Assembly: GCA_024703855.1 (NCBI GenBank)
Contig: CP087965.1
Location: 5,920,016 to 5,984,015, forward strand
Reading direction: 5' to 3'
Source of the DNA: Polaromonas sp. P2-4
Lineage (GTDB): Bacteria; Pseudomonadota; Gammaproteobacteria; Burkholderiales; Burkholderiaceae_C
Length of the DNA stretch: 64,000 nt
Positions 1-8,544 of this stretch are shown piece after piece (the first letter of the stretch is position 1; the number at the start of each line of letters is the position of its first letter). Both the position numbers and the translations under genes were made by a program. The notes beneath the pieces were generated by a model. It saw only the letters and a program-made list of their open reading frames with translations. It had not been told where the DNA came from and ran no database searches.

Positions 1-509
1 AGCGCCGCCAGCGTGATGCCGGAAAACATGCCAGCCACCACCCGCGGCAGCACCTCGCGTCGCACCGGCTCGATGCCGCGCCGCCGCATCTCGTCGAGCT
101 CGCCGCTGGCCTGCATCGCCGTGAGTTCGGCGCCGTCGGGGATGGTGCAGCGCAGCGCCACAAACAGCGCTGCGGTCAGGGGAATCAGCTCCAGCACCAA
201 GACGCGGATGACGACCTGCAGCGCGTATTGCGACAAGCCATAGCTCAGCGCCGTGACCAGCACGATGCGCGTGAGCACCACGGTGACCAGCGCACACAGC
301 ACGGTAAACCCCAGCAGGATGGGCGCGGTATTGATATAGATGTGGCGCGACAACACCACGCGGCTTTCGCGGCTGTAGCTCGACGGCGACAGCGTCAGCA
401 CCAGGATCATGGCGCCCAGGTGCACCAAGCGCCACCACTCCACAAGCCAGTGCTGTGCAGCCTGGCCTGCTTGCGTCAATCGACTTTGCAGCGGATCCCT
501 TGAAGTCAT
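1..509 (-). CDS. MlaE/YrbE-type ABC transporter permease (partial, 3' end outside window)
   Basis: A minus-strand reading frame runs without a stop from an ATG at 507-509 to the window edge, giving 169 visible codons. The product begins MTSRDPLQSR and has hydrophobic stretches (around residues 34-43, 60-90 and 100-125), then a charged segment containing ELIPLTAALFVALR and RRRGIEPVRREVLPR. That pattern is known from MlaE-family permeases, inner-membrane subunits of lipid/toluene-tolerance ABC transporters that move phospholipids between the membranes. The usual partners (ATPase, MCE protein) would lie downstream, outside the window, so the assignment rests on this fragment alone. The next gene is divergent, with 136 bp between the two starts. 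Confidence 0.65.
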   Translation of the reverse strand, partial: MTSRDPLQSRLTQAGQAAQHWLVEWWRLVHLGAMILVLTLSPSSYSRESRVVLSRHIYINTAPILLGFTVLCALVTVVLTRIVLVTALSYGLSQYALQVVIRVLVLELIPLTAALFVALRCTIPDGAELTAMQASGELDEMRRRGIEPVRREVLPRVVAGMFSGITLAA

Positions 510-645
510 CCAACCATGATAACTGTGGGCTGCGCAATGCCTGTAGGATGAGCATGCGTTTTTCATCGCTGCCTTACCCCTTACTTTATCGCCCTCCATC
601 CTTTTCACCTTCTTCACTTTCCTCACCCATTTTCAACACACCCAC

Positions 646-1299
646 ATGGATATTCACACCTGGACCGCTTACTTGATCGCCTCCATCCTGATCGCAATTT
701 CCCCGGGCTCGGGGGCGGTTCTGGCGATGAGCCATGGACTGAGCTACGGCGTTAAACGCACGCAGGCCACCATCGTCGGGCTGCAGGCCGGTTTGCTGAT
801 GATCCTGCTGGTTGCCGGCGCAGGTGTTGGCTCGCTGCTGCTGGCATCCGAGCTGGCTTTCAGCATTGTCAAAACCCTGGGAGCCACCTACCTGATTTAC
901 ATCGGCTGGTCGCAGTGGCGTTCATCGGATGCCATCATGCCGGATGATGTGGGTGCCCTGGCAAACGAAGCAAGCGTTCCGTCACCGCGCAAACGCTGCC
1001 TCACCGGCCTGCTGACCAATGCGACCAACCCCAAAGGAATCCTCTTCATGGTGGCCGTGCTGCCCCAGTTCATCAGCCAGAGCCGCCCGCTGTGGCTCCA
1101 GCTGCTGGTGATTGCCGTGACCACGCTTGCAGGTGGACACCGTGGTGATGCACGGCTATGCATTTGCGGCCAGCAGGCTGCAAACGCTGTTTAAAAATGC
1201 CCGTGCCATCAAGCTGCAGAACCGCCTGTTTGGCGGCCTGCTCATGGCGGTGGGCGCGGGCCTCTTTTCGTCAAGCGCGGCCAGCAGGCGGTGCATTAG
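646..1299 (+). CDS. LysE/RhtB family amino-acid exporter (two frameshifts)
   Basis: The frame opens with MDIHTWTAYLIASILIAISP and continues with PGSGAVLAMSHGLSYG, the typical N-terminus of LysE/RhtB inner-membrane exporters of amino acids and homoserine lactones; several membrane helices follow (TNPKGILFMVAVLPQF is a family hallmark). Continuity breaks near 1127, where one extra G follows TTLA, and near 1266, where one T is missing from a T-run. Correcting both gives a normal protein of about 217 residues ending GLFFVKRGQQAVH, with stop TAG at 1297-1299. The two shifts cancel, so sequencing error is more likely than decay. The stop codon overlaps the left edge of a short inverted-repeat element. 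Confidence 0.75.
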
Positions 1300-1459
1300 T
1301 ACTGCAACCCGAAAATATCGAAACATGAAAGCGCGTCTTTGCACCCATGACGGCGTTGCAACCCTTGCGAAGGCGCATAGCCTTCGCTGCGGCTTGCGCC
1401 TTGCCCTGGGCACGAATCCATCACTTTCATTGTGTTTCGCTACTTCCAGGTTGCAGTAC
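1299..1459. mobile_element. MITE-like element with terminal inverted repeats, 161 bp
   Basis: The two ends carry a perfect 11-bp inverted repeat (GTACTGCAACC at 1299-1309, GGTTGCAGTAC at 1449-1459). Imperfect pairing continues inward over about 35 bp (CGAAAC and ATGAAAG on the left recur inverted on the right). A TA dinucleotide flanks each end (1297-1298 and 1460-1461), as expected for a TA target duplication of Tc1/mariner or IS630-type non-autonomous elements. It encodes nothing convincing. The IS630-type element at 30568-31735 has different ends (TGTAGTGTTTCA), so it is not the obvious partner. Confidence 0.5.
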
Positions 1460-1471
1460 TAGGCTTTTCAC

Positions 1472-1527
1472 ATGCTATTAAAACAATAGCTGCTTGCGCC
1501 CGTAAATAAAGGGCTAGAGGCCAAAAT
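1472..1527 (+). repeat. R1 repeat, intergenic copy (best-preserved example)
   Basis: This is the clearest copy of repeat family R1. It has a first hairpin GCTATT-aaaac-AATAGC, then TGCTTGCGCCCGT, a short variable loop, AAGGGC, and a tail CTAGAGGCCAAAA. It lies between the convergent ends of the LysE gene and the MocR gene. Other copies are listed separately. Confidence 0.85.
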
Positions 1528-1554
1528 CATCCTCATCCCTGCTAAAACACGCGT

Positions 1555-3006
1555 TCAGACCGGATGTTTCGGACCCTGTGCCGACACGATGGCCGCCAGC
1601 TTGCGCAGCGCGTCATCGGCCTGGCTGGAAAACGGGAAGCCGCAACTGATGCGCAGGAAATGGTCAAAGCGGCTGGAGTTGGAAAACATCGAGCCCGGCG
1701 CCACCCGGATGCCTTGCTGGAGGGCGGCGTCAAACACGGTTTGCGCAGGTGTTCCGGGTGGCAACTCCACCCACAGCAGCATGCTGCCGCTGGGCACCGT
1801 GAGCCGGGTGCCCGCCGGGAAGTAGGCCGCAATCGCCTCGGCCATCTGCTCGCGCTGCGCATTGAGCAGGCGGCGCAGACGGACCATGTGACGGTCGTAG
1901 GCGCTCGAGGCCATGAATTCGGCCACCGTGATTTGGGCCAGCGCTTCGTTGGAGCGGCTTTGCGCGTACTTGAGCATCTGGATGCGGGCCTGCCAGCGCC
2001 CACCGGTTATCCAGCCCAGGCGCAGGCCGGGCGCCAGTATTTTGCGCAGCGACGCGCAATAAATCACAGAGCCGCTGCGGTCCCAGGCCTTGGCCGCCTT
2101 CAGCGGAATGTCGTCATGGCCCAGCGCGCCGTAGGTGTCGTCTTCAATCAGCGCCACCTGCTGGCGCTCACACAACTCGACCAGCCTTGCCTTGTCGGCG
2201 TCCGGCATCACGCTGCTCAGCGGGTTATGGAAATTGGGCATCACGACCACGGCCTTGATCTTGTCGTGCGTTTGAAATGCGAGATCGAGCGCCTCCACGG
2301 AAATGCCCAGCTTGGGACTGGTGGGAATCTCCAGCGCACGCAGGCCCAGGCTTTCAAGAATTTGCAGCAAGCCGTAGTAAGTGGGTGATTCGACGGCGAC
2401 GGTGTCGCCTGGCTGCGTCACCGCACGCAGTGCGATGTTGAGCGCTTCAATACAGCCATGCGTGATAACGATCTCCTCCGCCGACAGCTGCATACCTGCG
2501 GCCAGTGCCCGCCGGGCCAGCACGGCCTTCAGCGGTGAGTCGCTGGGCGAATCCACCGCGCTCACGAGCAGGTGGGGATGCTTGCGCAAGGCCCGGGTGG
2601 CCGCGTTCTTCAGAGCCTCGGCCGGGTACATTTCGGGCGAGCCGTAAGCGGCGGCCAGGTTGGTGACCAGCGGGTACACCTCGCATTTGGCCACGTAGTC
2701 CGAGACACGGTCATGGATGCCGACATACTGCGCCGGATCCAGCTTGCGGCCGGGCTCCGGCTCGCTGGGCGGCTGCAGGTCAACGCGGCGCCGCTTGAGC
2801 ACAAAGTAGCCCGAGCGGGGACGCGCTTCCAGCAAGCCCTCGTCTTCGAGCGTGTGGCAGGCCTCGACGGCAGTCGACAGGCTGACCTGGTGCAGCCGGG
2901 TCAGAGCCCGGACCGAGGGCATGCGCTGGCCGGGCAGCAAAACACCCGACTGGATGGCTTGCCGGTAGTGGCTGGAAAGCCGGAGGTAAAGCGGTTGTGC
3001 GTCCAT
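1555..3006 (-). CDS. MocR/PdxR-type transcriptional regulator (GntR HTH plus aminotransferase-like domain)
   Basis: Intact 483-residue protein when started at MDAQPLYLRL. The N-terminal 70 residues form a GntR winged helix (PGQRMPSVRALTRLHQVS then LEDEGLLEARPRSGYFV). From about residue 95 comes a class I aminotransferase fold with HNPLSSVMP, IEDDTYGAL and SLRKILAPGLRLGW, where the Lys should bind pyridoxal phosphate. This is the MocR architecture of PLP-sensing regulators. It is divergent from the DUF2917 gene, and the spacer holds a palindrome that could be its operator. The regulated pathway cannot be read from the sequence. Confidence 0.88.
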   Translation of the reverse strand: MDAQPLYLRLSSHYRQAIQSGVLLPGQRMPSVRALTRLHQVSLSTAVEACHTLEDEGLLEARPRSGYFVLKRRRVDLQPPSEPEPGRKLDPAQYVGIHDRVSDYVAKCEVYPLVTNLAAAYGSPEMYPAEALKNAATRALRKHPHLLVSAVDSPSDSPLKAVLARRALAAGMQLSAEEIVITHGCIEALNIALRAVTQPGDTVAVESPTYYGLLQILESLGLRALEIPTSPKLGISVEALDLAFQTHDKIKAVVVMPNFHNPLSSVMPDADKARLVELCERQQVALIEDDTYGALGHDDIPLKAAKAWDRSGSVIYCASLRKILAPGLRLGWITGGRWQARIQMLKYAQSRSNEALAQITVAEFMASSAYDRHMVRLRRLLNAQREQMAEAIAAYFPAGTRLTVPSGSMLLWVELPPGTPAQTVFDAALQQGIRVAPGSMFSNSSRFDHFLRISCGFPFSSQADDALRKLAAIVSAQGPKHPV

Positions 3007-3080
3007 AAGCCAGATAAAACCAGATGATCCGTGAAGGGAGAGTGGCGGCACAGCCACAGATGGGTCGGAATCGGACCATA

Positions 3081-3104
3081 ACAGATGAATTAAAAGGCAT
3101 CTGT
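3081..3104. promoter_or_regulatory. Candidate MocR operator (inverted repeat)
   Basis: ACAGATG (3081-3087) and CATCTGT (3098-3104) form a perfect 7-bp inverted repeat with a 10-bp AT-rich centre. A further related half-site, GATACAG, follows at 3108-3114. It lies in the 200-bp divergent spacer between the MocR gene and the DUF2917 gene. Direct and inverted half-sites are usual for GntR/MocR binding sites. The regulatory role is inferred from position. Confidence 0.4.
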
Positions 3105-3206
3105 ACCGATACAGAAAGGCCAGGATTGCCTCTGTCGGGAAAGTAGCCCTCTCACTAACCTAGGAGCTCCCGTTCCCGCTTTCCTGCTTTCCTGAATGGA
3201 GCCCCC

Positions 3207-3572
3207 ATGCAAGCCCACCCTGATCTTCAGCACCCCGTCCAGCTCGGCGCTGGCGAATCCCTGGTTTTTCGAACCAAAGCGGGGAGCTCCCTGATCAGCA
3301 CCTCAGGCAGCCTGGTCGTGACCGGCACGCCACTCTGGCTGGGCGAGCAGGTCTTTCGTGCCAGGATGCCGCTAGAGCCGGGCCAGGTGCACGCCATCGC
3401 CGAGGGCGGTTGGATCACGCTGACGGCCGGCCCGCATGGCGGCACCGCTCGCCTGGCACACCCGCAAGGCCGCCTGGGCTTCATGGCCGTGCTGCGCCAT
3501 GCGGGCAAGAGGCTTCTGGCCATCGCCAAAACAGCGCGTACCGGGCCCGCCGTTGAATCCGCCAACCTTTGA
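3207..3572 (+). CDS. DUF2917 domain protein
   Basis: Intact 121-residue protein beginning MQAHPDLQHPVQLGAGESLV. The segment GSLVVTGTPLWLGEQVF followed by MPLEPGQVHAIAEGGWITLTA fits the small beta-rich DUF2917 family, which in Burkholderiales often sits divergent to a MocR gene, as here. There is no signal peptide or membrane helix. Its function is unknown. The tautomerase gene begins 15 bp downstream, so the two may be co-transcribed. Confidence 0.6.
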   Translation: MQAHPDLQHPVQLGAGESLVFRTKAGSSLISTSGSLVVTGTPLWLGEQVFRARMPLEPGQVHAIAEGGWITLTAGPHGGTARLAHPQGRLGFMAVLRHAGKRLLAIAKTARTGPAVESANL

Positions 3573-3586
3573 ACTCTGGAGATAAC

Positions 3587-3992
3587 ATGCCTTTTATTAG
3601 AAGCGCCGTGAAACGCGGCACCCAGCCTGCGCAAAAGCAGGCCATCGTCGATGGAATCCATCAGGCGCTGGTGGACAGCATAGGCATGCCGCCTGACGAA
3701 CTGTTCAACCTGGTCACCGAGTACGAGCCCGAGGACTTTTCTACGACAGGCGGTTCAACGGAATTGCGCGCTCCGACAAGCTCGTCGTCATCGAAATCAC
3801 GCTGCGCCGCGGACGCAGCGACGCCATGAAAAAGCCCTTTACGCCAGCATTGCCGCCAATCTGGAGAAGCTGGCGGGCATCCCGCCCGGGGACGTCTTCA
3901 TTTTCATGCACGAAAACGATTACTCCGACTGGTCCGTCGGCAACGGCCAGTTCGCGATGGCCATTGTTCAGCAAAGAGGCTCTGATTTCTGA
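3587..3992 (+). CDS. Tautomerase family protein (4-oxalocrotonate tautomerase-like; two frameshifts)
   Basis: The start is MPFIRSAVKRGTQPAQKQAI, with a ribosome binding site GGAGA 4 bp ahead. Pro at position 2 is the catalytic N-terminal proline expected after Met removal. Restoring one base in the T-run near 3739 (EDFFYDRRF) and one G near 3836 (KKALYASI) gives about 135 residues ending SVGNGQFAMAIVQQRGSDF and stopping at 3990-3992. The frame moves back by one at each break, as two one-base deletions would cause. The fused length and the FIFMHEND motif resemble long tautomerases of about 130 residues. The substrate is unknown. Confidence 0.75.
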
Positions 3993-4025
3993 CACCACCG
4001 CCCCGTGGATAGCGGACGCCCCGCC

Positions 4026-5191
4026 TCAGTTGGGCCGCAGACGTATCAGCTTGCCATTGCGGCTGTCAGTCAGCACATAAAGCAGGCCATCGGGGCCTTG
4101 CTTCACGTCGTGAATGCGCTCGCCCACATCGGCCAAGAGCTGGCTTTCATGAAGCACCTTGCCACCGTAGGGCGCAGACAGTTCAATGCGGTCCAGGTAG
4201 GCGAACTTGAGTGAGCCCACAAACAGGTTGCCTTGCCAGGCCTTGCCGTAGCGCTCGCTGGTCAAGAAAACCATGCCCGAGGGGGCAATCGACGGCACCC
4301 AGTAATGCAGCGGCTGCTCCATGCCGGCCTTGCTCGTCAGGCCTTCGCCGATCTTGCCACCGCCATAGTTTTCGCCATAGGTAATGACCGGCCAGCCGTA
4401 GTTGGCACCGGCCTTGGGAAGATTGATTTCGTCGCCGCCCTGCGGCCCGTGCTCATGCATCCAGAACGTGCCGTCCGGCGCAAGCGCCGCGCCCTGGGCG
4501 TTGCGATGGCCGTAGCTCCAGATTTCAGGCAAGGCACCGGCGTTACCGACAAAGGGGTTGTCTTTGGGCACCGAGCCGTCTTTGTTGATGCGCACGATCT
4601 TGCCGTGGTGGTTGTCCAGCTTCTGCGCATCTTCCTTGCGCGAAAAGCGATCGCCTAGCGTCAGAAACAGCTTGCCGTCGGGCTGGCCATTCACGCCAGG
4701 GTTGCGGCCTTCAACAATGCGACAACCAAAGTGCGCCGAGCTGGCAAATTTGGGCTTTTGGCTGAAAATGACTTTCACGCCTTCCAACCGGGCGTAGTCT
4801 GCGCTCAAGGTGGCGCGCGCCAGCGCCGTGCTATTGCCATTGCCGTTTCCTGTGGAAGCGGGCTCGGAAAAGCAGAAATAAATGCTGCGGTTGCGCGCAA
4901 AGTCGGCATCGAGCAGCACATCCAGCAGCCCGCCCTGCCCGCCCGCGGCGATCTCGGGCAGGCCAGTCACAGGCGCGCCCAGCTTGCCGTCCGACTGAAC
5001 CACCCGAAGGCGACCCGGGCGCTCCGTAACCAAAAAGCGTCCGTCTGGCAAAAAGCCACTCCCCAGGGGTTCTGCAAGCCTGCCGCCACGGTTTCCGGGC
5101 GAACAGCTTGCGCCTGCGCTGGTTGGCCAGCCTGAAGAATTGCTATAAAAAAAATAGCTAACAGCAGACGTCCTGTATGGGCTAGAGGCAT
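4026..5191 (-). CDS. PQQ-dependent sugar dehydrogenase, soluble aldose type (one frameshift)
   Basis: The product has a signal peptide (MPLAHTGRLLLAIFFIAIL to AQAQA), then RPETVAAGLQNPWGVAFLPDGRFLVTERPGRLR, the start of the beta-propeller of YliI/Asd-type glucose and aldose dehydrogenases. Later come GGQGGLLDVLLD, YGHRNAQG, HEHGPQGGDEINLP and NYGWPVITYGE, all typical of this periplasmic family. One base is missing near 5050, where GVAF meets LPDG. The first 19 codons (5135-5191) coincide with an R1 repeat, so the repeat supplies the start codon and hydrophobic core of the signal peptide. The C-terminus SRNGKLIRLRPN is intact. The natural sugar is unknown. Confidence 0.82.
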
Positions 5192-5194
5192 ATT
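5141..5194 (+). repeat. R1 repeat inside the sugar dehydrogenase signal peptide
   Basis: On the plus strand the first hairpin reads TGCTATAAAAAAAATAGC, followed after a spacer by GGGCTAGAGGC. The opposite strand encodes the start Met and the LLLAIFFIAI core of the signal peptide of the dehydrogenase. Confidence 0.75.
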
Positions 5195-5483
5195 TCGCTC
5201 CTTAAATGCACTCGCAGGCCTTTGAATGGAGGTTTTCAAGGTTTCAGAGTTGAAATATCCCATGCCAGGCCAACTTTTGTTCAGCTTTTTGCCGACTTGA
5301 CGGAAGTGAGGCAAACGCCATGACCTTGCACCGGCCCAGCCGCTTCATATGTAAACGTAGCATTGTTACTTCCAGCCAAAGCCACATTCAGAATTAAGTC
5401 TTTACAAATCAATGGCTTATAAAGTCAATCTAGAAACAACATCAAATTGACGCAGGACCAGTCTTTCAAGTATCCTAGCGGCC

Positions 5484-6145
5484 ATGCGAATGATTGTCCC
5501 TGCTCTCGTCATTGCCTCTGCGGCACTGCTGGCCCTCAACGCCCAGGCAGCACCCAACAACTCCAGCGATGACATGGACAAACTGCTGGCCGACAAAGGC
5601 TTTCTGACGCAAATTGACCAGGTTCGCCAAAACGTGAGCCACAAGGCCTCCGAGCTGGTGGTCAATGCCATGGGTTTTCTGGGTGTGCCCTACAGGCGTG
5701 GCGGCAATACCGTAGAAACCGGTTTTGACTGCAGCGGTTTTGTGCGCGCCATCTATGAGCAAAGCGTAGGCCTGTTGTTGCCACGCCGCGCCGAGCAGCA
5801 GGCAGCCGCCACGCAAAGCATTGACAAAAACGATCTGCAGCCCGGCGACCTGGTATTTTTCAACACCCTGAACGCGCGTTCAGCCATGTCGGTATTTACG
5901 TGGGCGAAGGCAAATTCATCCACTCCCCCAAACCCGGTGCCGAAGTGCGCGTTGAAAGCATGGGCGTGAGCTACTGGCAGAGCCGTTTTGACGGTGCCCG
6001 CCGCGTCGCAACACCGGGCGGTGCTGTTCATCAGGAAACCCAGCCACTGCGGATCGAAGCTCAGACGCTGACGCTACAGACCCCGGCACAGCTGGCAGCC
6101 CAGCAGCTGCTGCAATGGCAGCAGCTGGAACAGTTCAAGCGCTAA
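5484..6145 (+). CDS. NlpC/P60 family peptidoglycan endopeptidase (one frameshift)
   Basis: MRMIVPALVIASAALLALNAQA is a signal peptide, followed by a short linker. The NlpC/P60 domain shows GVPYRRGGNTVETGFDCSGF with the catalytic Cys, then LLPRRAEQQ and LQPGDLVFF. The catalytic His lies in FSHVGIYVGEGKFIHSPK, but one T is missing near 5879, so the raw frame breaks just before it. After correction the protein has about 220 residues and ends LLQWQQLEQFKR. Such enzymes cut the D-Glu to diamino-acid bond in the periplasm. No partner gene is adjacent. Confidence 0.82.
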
Positions 6146-6170
6146 ACCGCTCCAGCCCACCCCGGCGTTC

Positions 6171-6225
6171 GCTATTAATTTAGTAGCATCTTGCGCCCAT
6201 TCGACGGGAGCAAGAGCCACTTTTT
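6171..6225 (+). repeat. R1 repeat, degenerate intergenic copy
   Basis: GCTATTAATTTAGTAGC, then TTGCGCCCATTCGACGGGAGC, then AAGAGCCACTTTTT. It keeps both hairpins of the family but with several mismatches. It starts 25 bp after the NlpC/P60 stop codon and may act in transcript termination. Confidence 0.65.
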
Positions 6226-6250
6226 ACACCCAATATTGGTTATTTCCGGG

Positions 6251-6422
6251 TTGGCGGCAAATCGGTGCAGCTGCCGTGCGCCACGGGAGAATCATCAAAC
6301 AGCAGCTTGTGAAGCCTTCATCGCGGCCGTTGGCGATGGCACGGCCAAATGCGGTCCAGGGGAACAAGCCTTCTTGACCTTGATATCGATGAGGCTCGCC
6401 AACTTGTCAGAAGGGGGCTCAT
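6251..6422 (-). pseudogene. lpdA relic, heavily deleted (start, middle and end pieces joined)
   Basis: Read on the minus strand, this 172-bp piece matches three separate parts of the intact lpdA at 18911-20758. First is the start codon region (CTCAT with CTTGTCAG and TTGATATCGAT). Next is the segment encoding GLFPWTA, AIANGRDEGF and LLFDD. Last is the 3' end encoding VAHGSCTDLPP. The first junction falls in ACCTTGAT, which occurs at both places in lpdA, so it looks like a deletion between short direct repeats. The start codon is present, so this was probably once a full-length copy. Confidence 0.75.
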
Positions 6423-6493
6423 TGGGCAACCATGGCTTTGGCACTCACGCCATCCTATCGGGCTGGCGGCAAAGTAGATGCGCTGAAATGCCC

Positions 6494-7479
6494 CTACTCT
6501 GCCCGCCGCAGTGCCTCGATCAGCATGGCGATGCTGCCGACTTGCAGTTTTTCGTAAATGACCTGGATCTGGTTGCGCACGGTGGCCGGAGAACGGTTCA
6601 GCGCCCGGGCAATCTCCTTATGGCTCTCACCCTTGGCAATCAGCCGCGCAATCGTCCACTCGCGCAGGGTGAGCAGATCCGCCAAGCAACGCGATCGGGC
6701 TTTCAAGAAAAGTAAGCCATGCTCTACGTACTGCCGCACCACCATAGTCCGGCCAATAAAGCGCTCGCCCGAAGACAGGGCGTCCATCAGGTCTGCTGGC
6801 AATATAAGCCCGCTCCAGCCATTCCATTCGGCTTGCGCCAAGCCTTTGAATTGGGGGTCGGAGTGGTACAGAACACCGCGCGCATCGGCTATCGCAGAGC
6901 CGTACGGCGACAAGGCTTTATCGGCCGCTTCCAGATGGTCCAGATGCATCACGCGGTTCATGGCCAGTGCCTGCATTACATGCGGGGCTAGCTGGCTGAG
7001 CAACTGGCGCTCGCCTTCTGTGCAATGCGCATCCTTGTCGGCGCGGTACAAGCTGAACCAATGCATGAAATTTTTACGCGGCAGATTTTCGGCGGTCACA
7101 AAGAAATTTTCATGTTGAAAACGCCGCAAAAAGTCGCGTAACTCTTTTTATCCGCACCGGGAAAGCTGCTTTCCGTATGAAAGGTGTGGGTTACCCGGGG
7201 TTTTCCGAACACCGAGGCTGCAGCGCTGTCTTGGTGTTTAACTAGCTGATAGGCCACAACCATCTCGGGCGATTTCTCATGCAGGTGCACGGTATGGATA
7301 TCAATGCCTTCTGGCTTGGTGGTCGCCGTGCCCCACATGGAGGAATCGAATGGCAGCACCTGCTTGATCTGTGCCAAGGCGGCGTCCTGGAAGTGCTGGA
7401 TGGGCAATTCTTGCGACAAGCGGTAGAGCCGCAGCAGCAAGGTATTGAAATCGGCAGGCAGGTTCCGGTAATCGTGCAT
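6494..7479 (-). CDS. LuxR-type HTH regulator, tandem copy 1 (one frameshift)
   Basis: The protein begins MHDYRNLPADFNTLLLRLYR and ends in a LuxR/NarL helix-turn-helix (LTLREWTIARLIAKGESHKE, then SPATVRNQIQVIYEKL). The first 200 residues contain no clear receiver domain; they may be a GAF/PAS-like sensor region. One base is missing in a T-run near 7147 (the raw frame breaks after GADKK). From 6488 to about 6983 it is almost identical in DNA to the neighbouring copy 2, while the upstream half differs clearly. Relative to copy 2 it lacks one codon (SSGERF against SSGHERF). The start lacks the good ribosome binding site seen in copy 2. Confidence 0.7.
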
Positions 7480-7538
7480 ATAGGGTGAATTTTTTCGTAG
7501 TGCGAGTGCGACTGGGATGGTATTTGGCGCCAGGGCCC

Positions 7539-8528
7539 CTACTCTGCCCGCCGCAGTGCCTCGATCAGCATGGCGATGCTGCCGACTTGCAGTTTTTCGT
7601 AAATGACCTGGATCTGGTTGCGCACGGTGGCCGGAGAACGGTTCAGCGCCCGGGCAATCTCCTTATGGCTCTCACCCTTGGCAATCAGCCGCGCAATCGT
7701 CCACTCGCGCAGGGTGAGCAGATCCGCCAAGCAACGCGATCGGGCTTTCAAGAAAAGTAAGCCATGCTCTACGTACTGCCGCACCACCATAGTCCGGCCA
7801 ATAAAGCGCTCGTGGCCCGAAGACAGGGCGTCCATCAGGTCTGCTGGCAATATAAGCCCGCTCCAGCCATTCCATTCGGCTTGCGCCAAGCCTTTGAATT
7901 GGGGGTCGGAGTGGTACAGAACACCGCACGCATCGGCTATCGCAGAGCCGTACGGCGACAAGGCTTTATCGGCCGCTTCCAGATGGTCCAGGTGCATCAC
8001 GCGGTTCATGGCCAGTGCCTGCATTACATGCGGAGCCAGTTGACCCAAGAGCAGGCGTTCGTCCTCTGTGCAGTGGGCCTCTTTATCGGCCCGGTACAGG
8101 CTGATCCAGTGGACAAAGTTGGTCCGGGGATTGCTGTCGGCCGCAATGAAGATGTTTTCATGTCCGAAGCGTCGCAAGAAATCCCGCAGCTCGCGTGTTT
8201 TTTGGTCACTGAACCAGCTCTCCGCATGGAAGGTCCGGGTCACGTGGGACTTGCCAAACACCGTGGCCGCCGCGCTATCTTGGTGTTTGACCGGCTCGTA
8301 CGCCAGCAGCATCTCGGGCGATTTCTCATGCAAGTGCACGGTATGGATATCAATGCCTTCTGGCTTGGTGGTCGCCGTGCCCCACATGGATGAATCGAAT
8401 GGCAGCACCCGCTTGATTTGCGCCAAGGCCGCGTCTTGAAAATGCTGGATGGGCAATTCTTGCGACAAACGGTAGAGCCGCAGCAGCAGCGTGTTGAAGT
8501 CCGCAGGCATGTCCCTGTCGTAGTGCAT
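7539..8528 (-). CDS. LuxR-type HTH regulator, tandem copy 2
   Basis: Intact 329-residue protein starting MHYDRDMPADFNTLLLRLYR; the sequence GGAGAACGCCG precedes this ATG, which decides the start. Residues 1-240 form a sensor-like region without a phosphorylatable receiver. The last 65 residues are a LuxR HTH (LREWTIARLIAKGESHKEIA, RSPATVRNQIQVIYEKLQVG). It stops 59 bp before copy 1 starts, so the pair may be one operon. An 18-bp perfect palindrome lies 17 bp upstream of the start and suggests autoregulation. The ligand and target genes are unknown; the divergent lipoprotein gene is a possible target. Confidence 0.8.
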   Translation of the reverse strand: MHYDRDMPADFNTLLLRLYRLSQELPIQHFQDAALAQIKRVLPFDSSMWGTATTKPEGIDIHTVHLHEKSPEMLLAYEPVKHQDSAAATVFGKSHVTRTFHAESWFSDQKTRELRDFLRRFGHENIFIAADSNPRTNFVHWISLYRADKEAHCTEDERLLLGQLAPHVMQALAMNRVMHLDHLEAADKALSPYGSAIADACGVLYHSDPQFKGLAQAEWNGWSGLILPADLMDALSSGHERFIGRTMVVRQYVEHGLLFLKARSRCLADLLTLREWTIARLIAKGESHKEIARALNRSPATVRNQIQVIYEKLQVGSIAMLIEALRRAE

Positions 8529-8544
8529 CGGCGTTCTCCACTCC

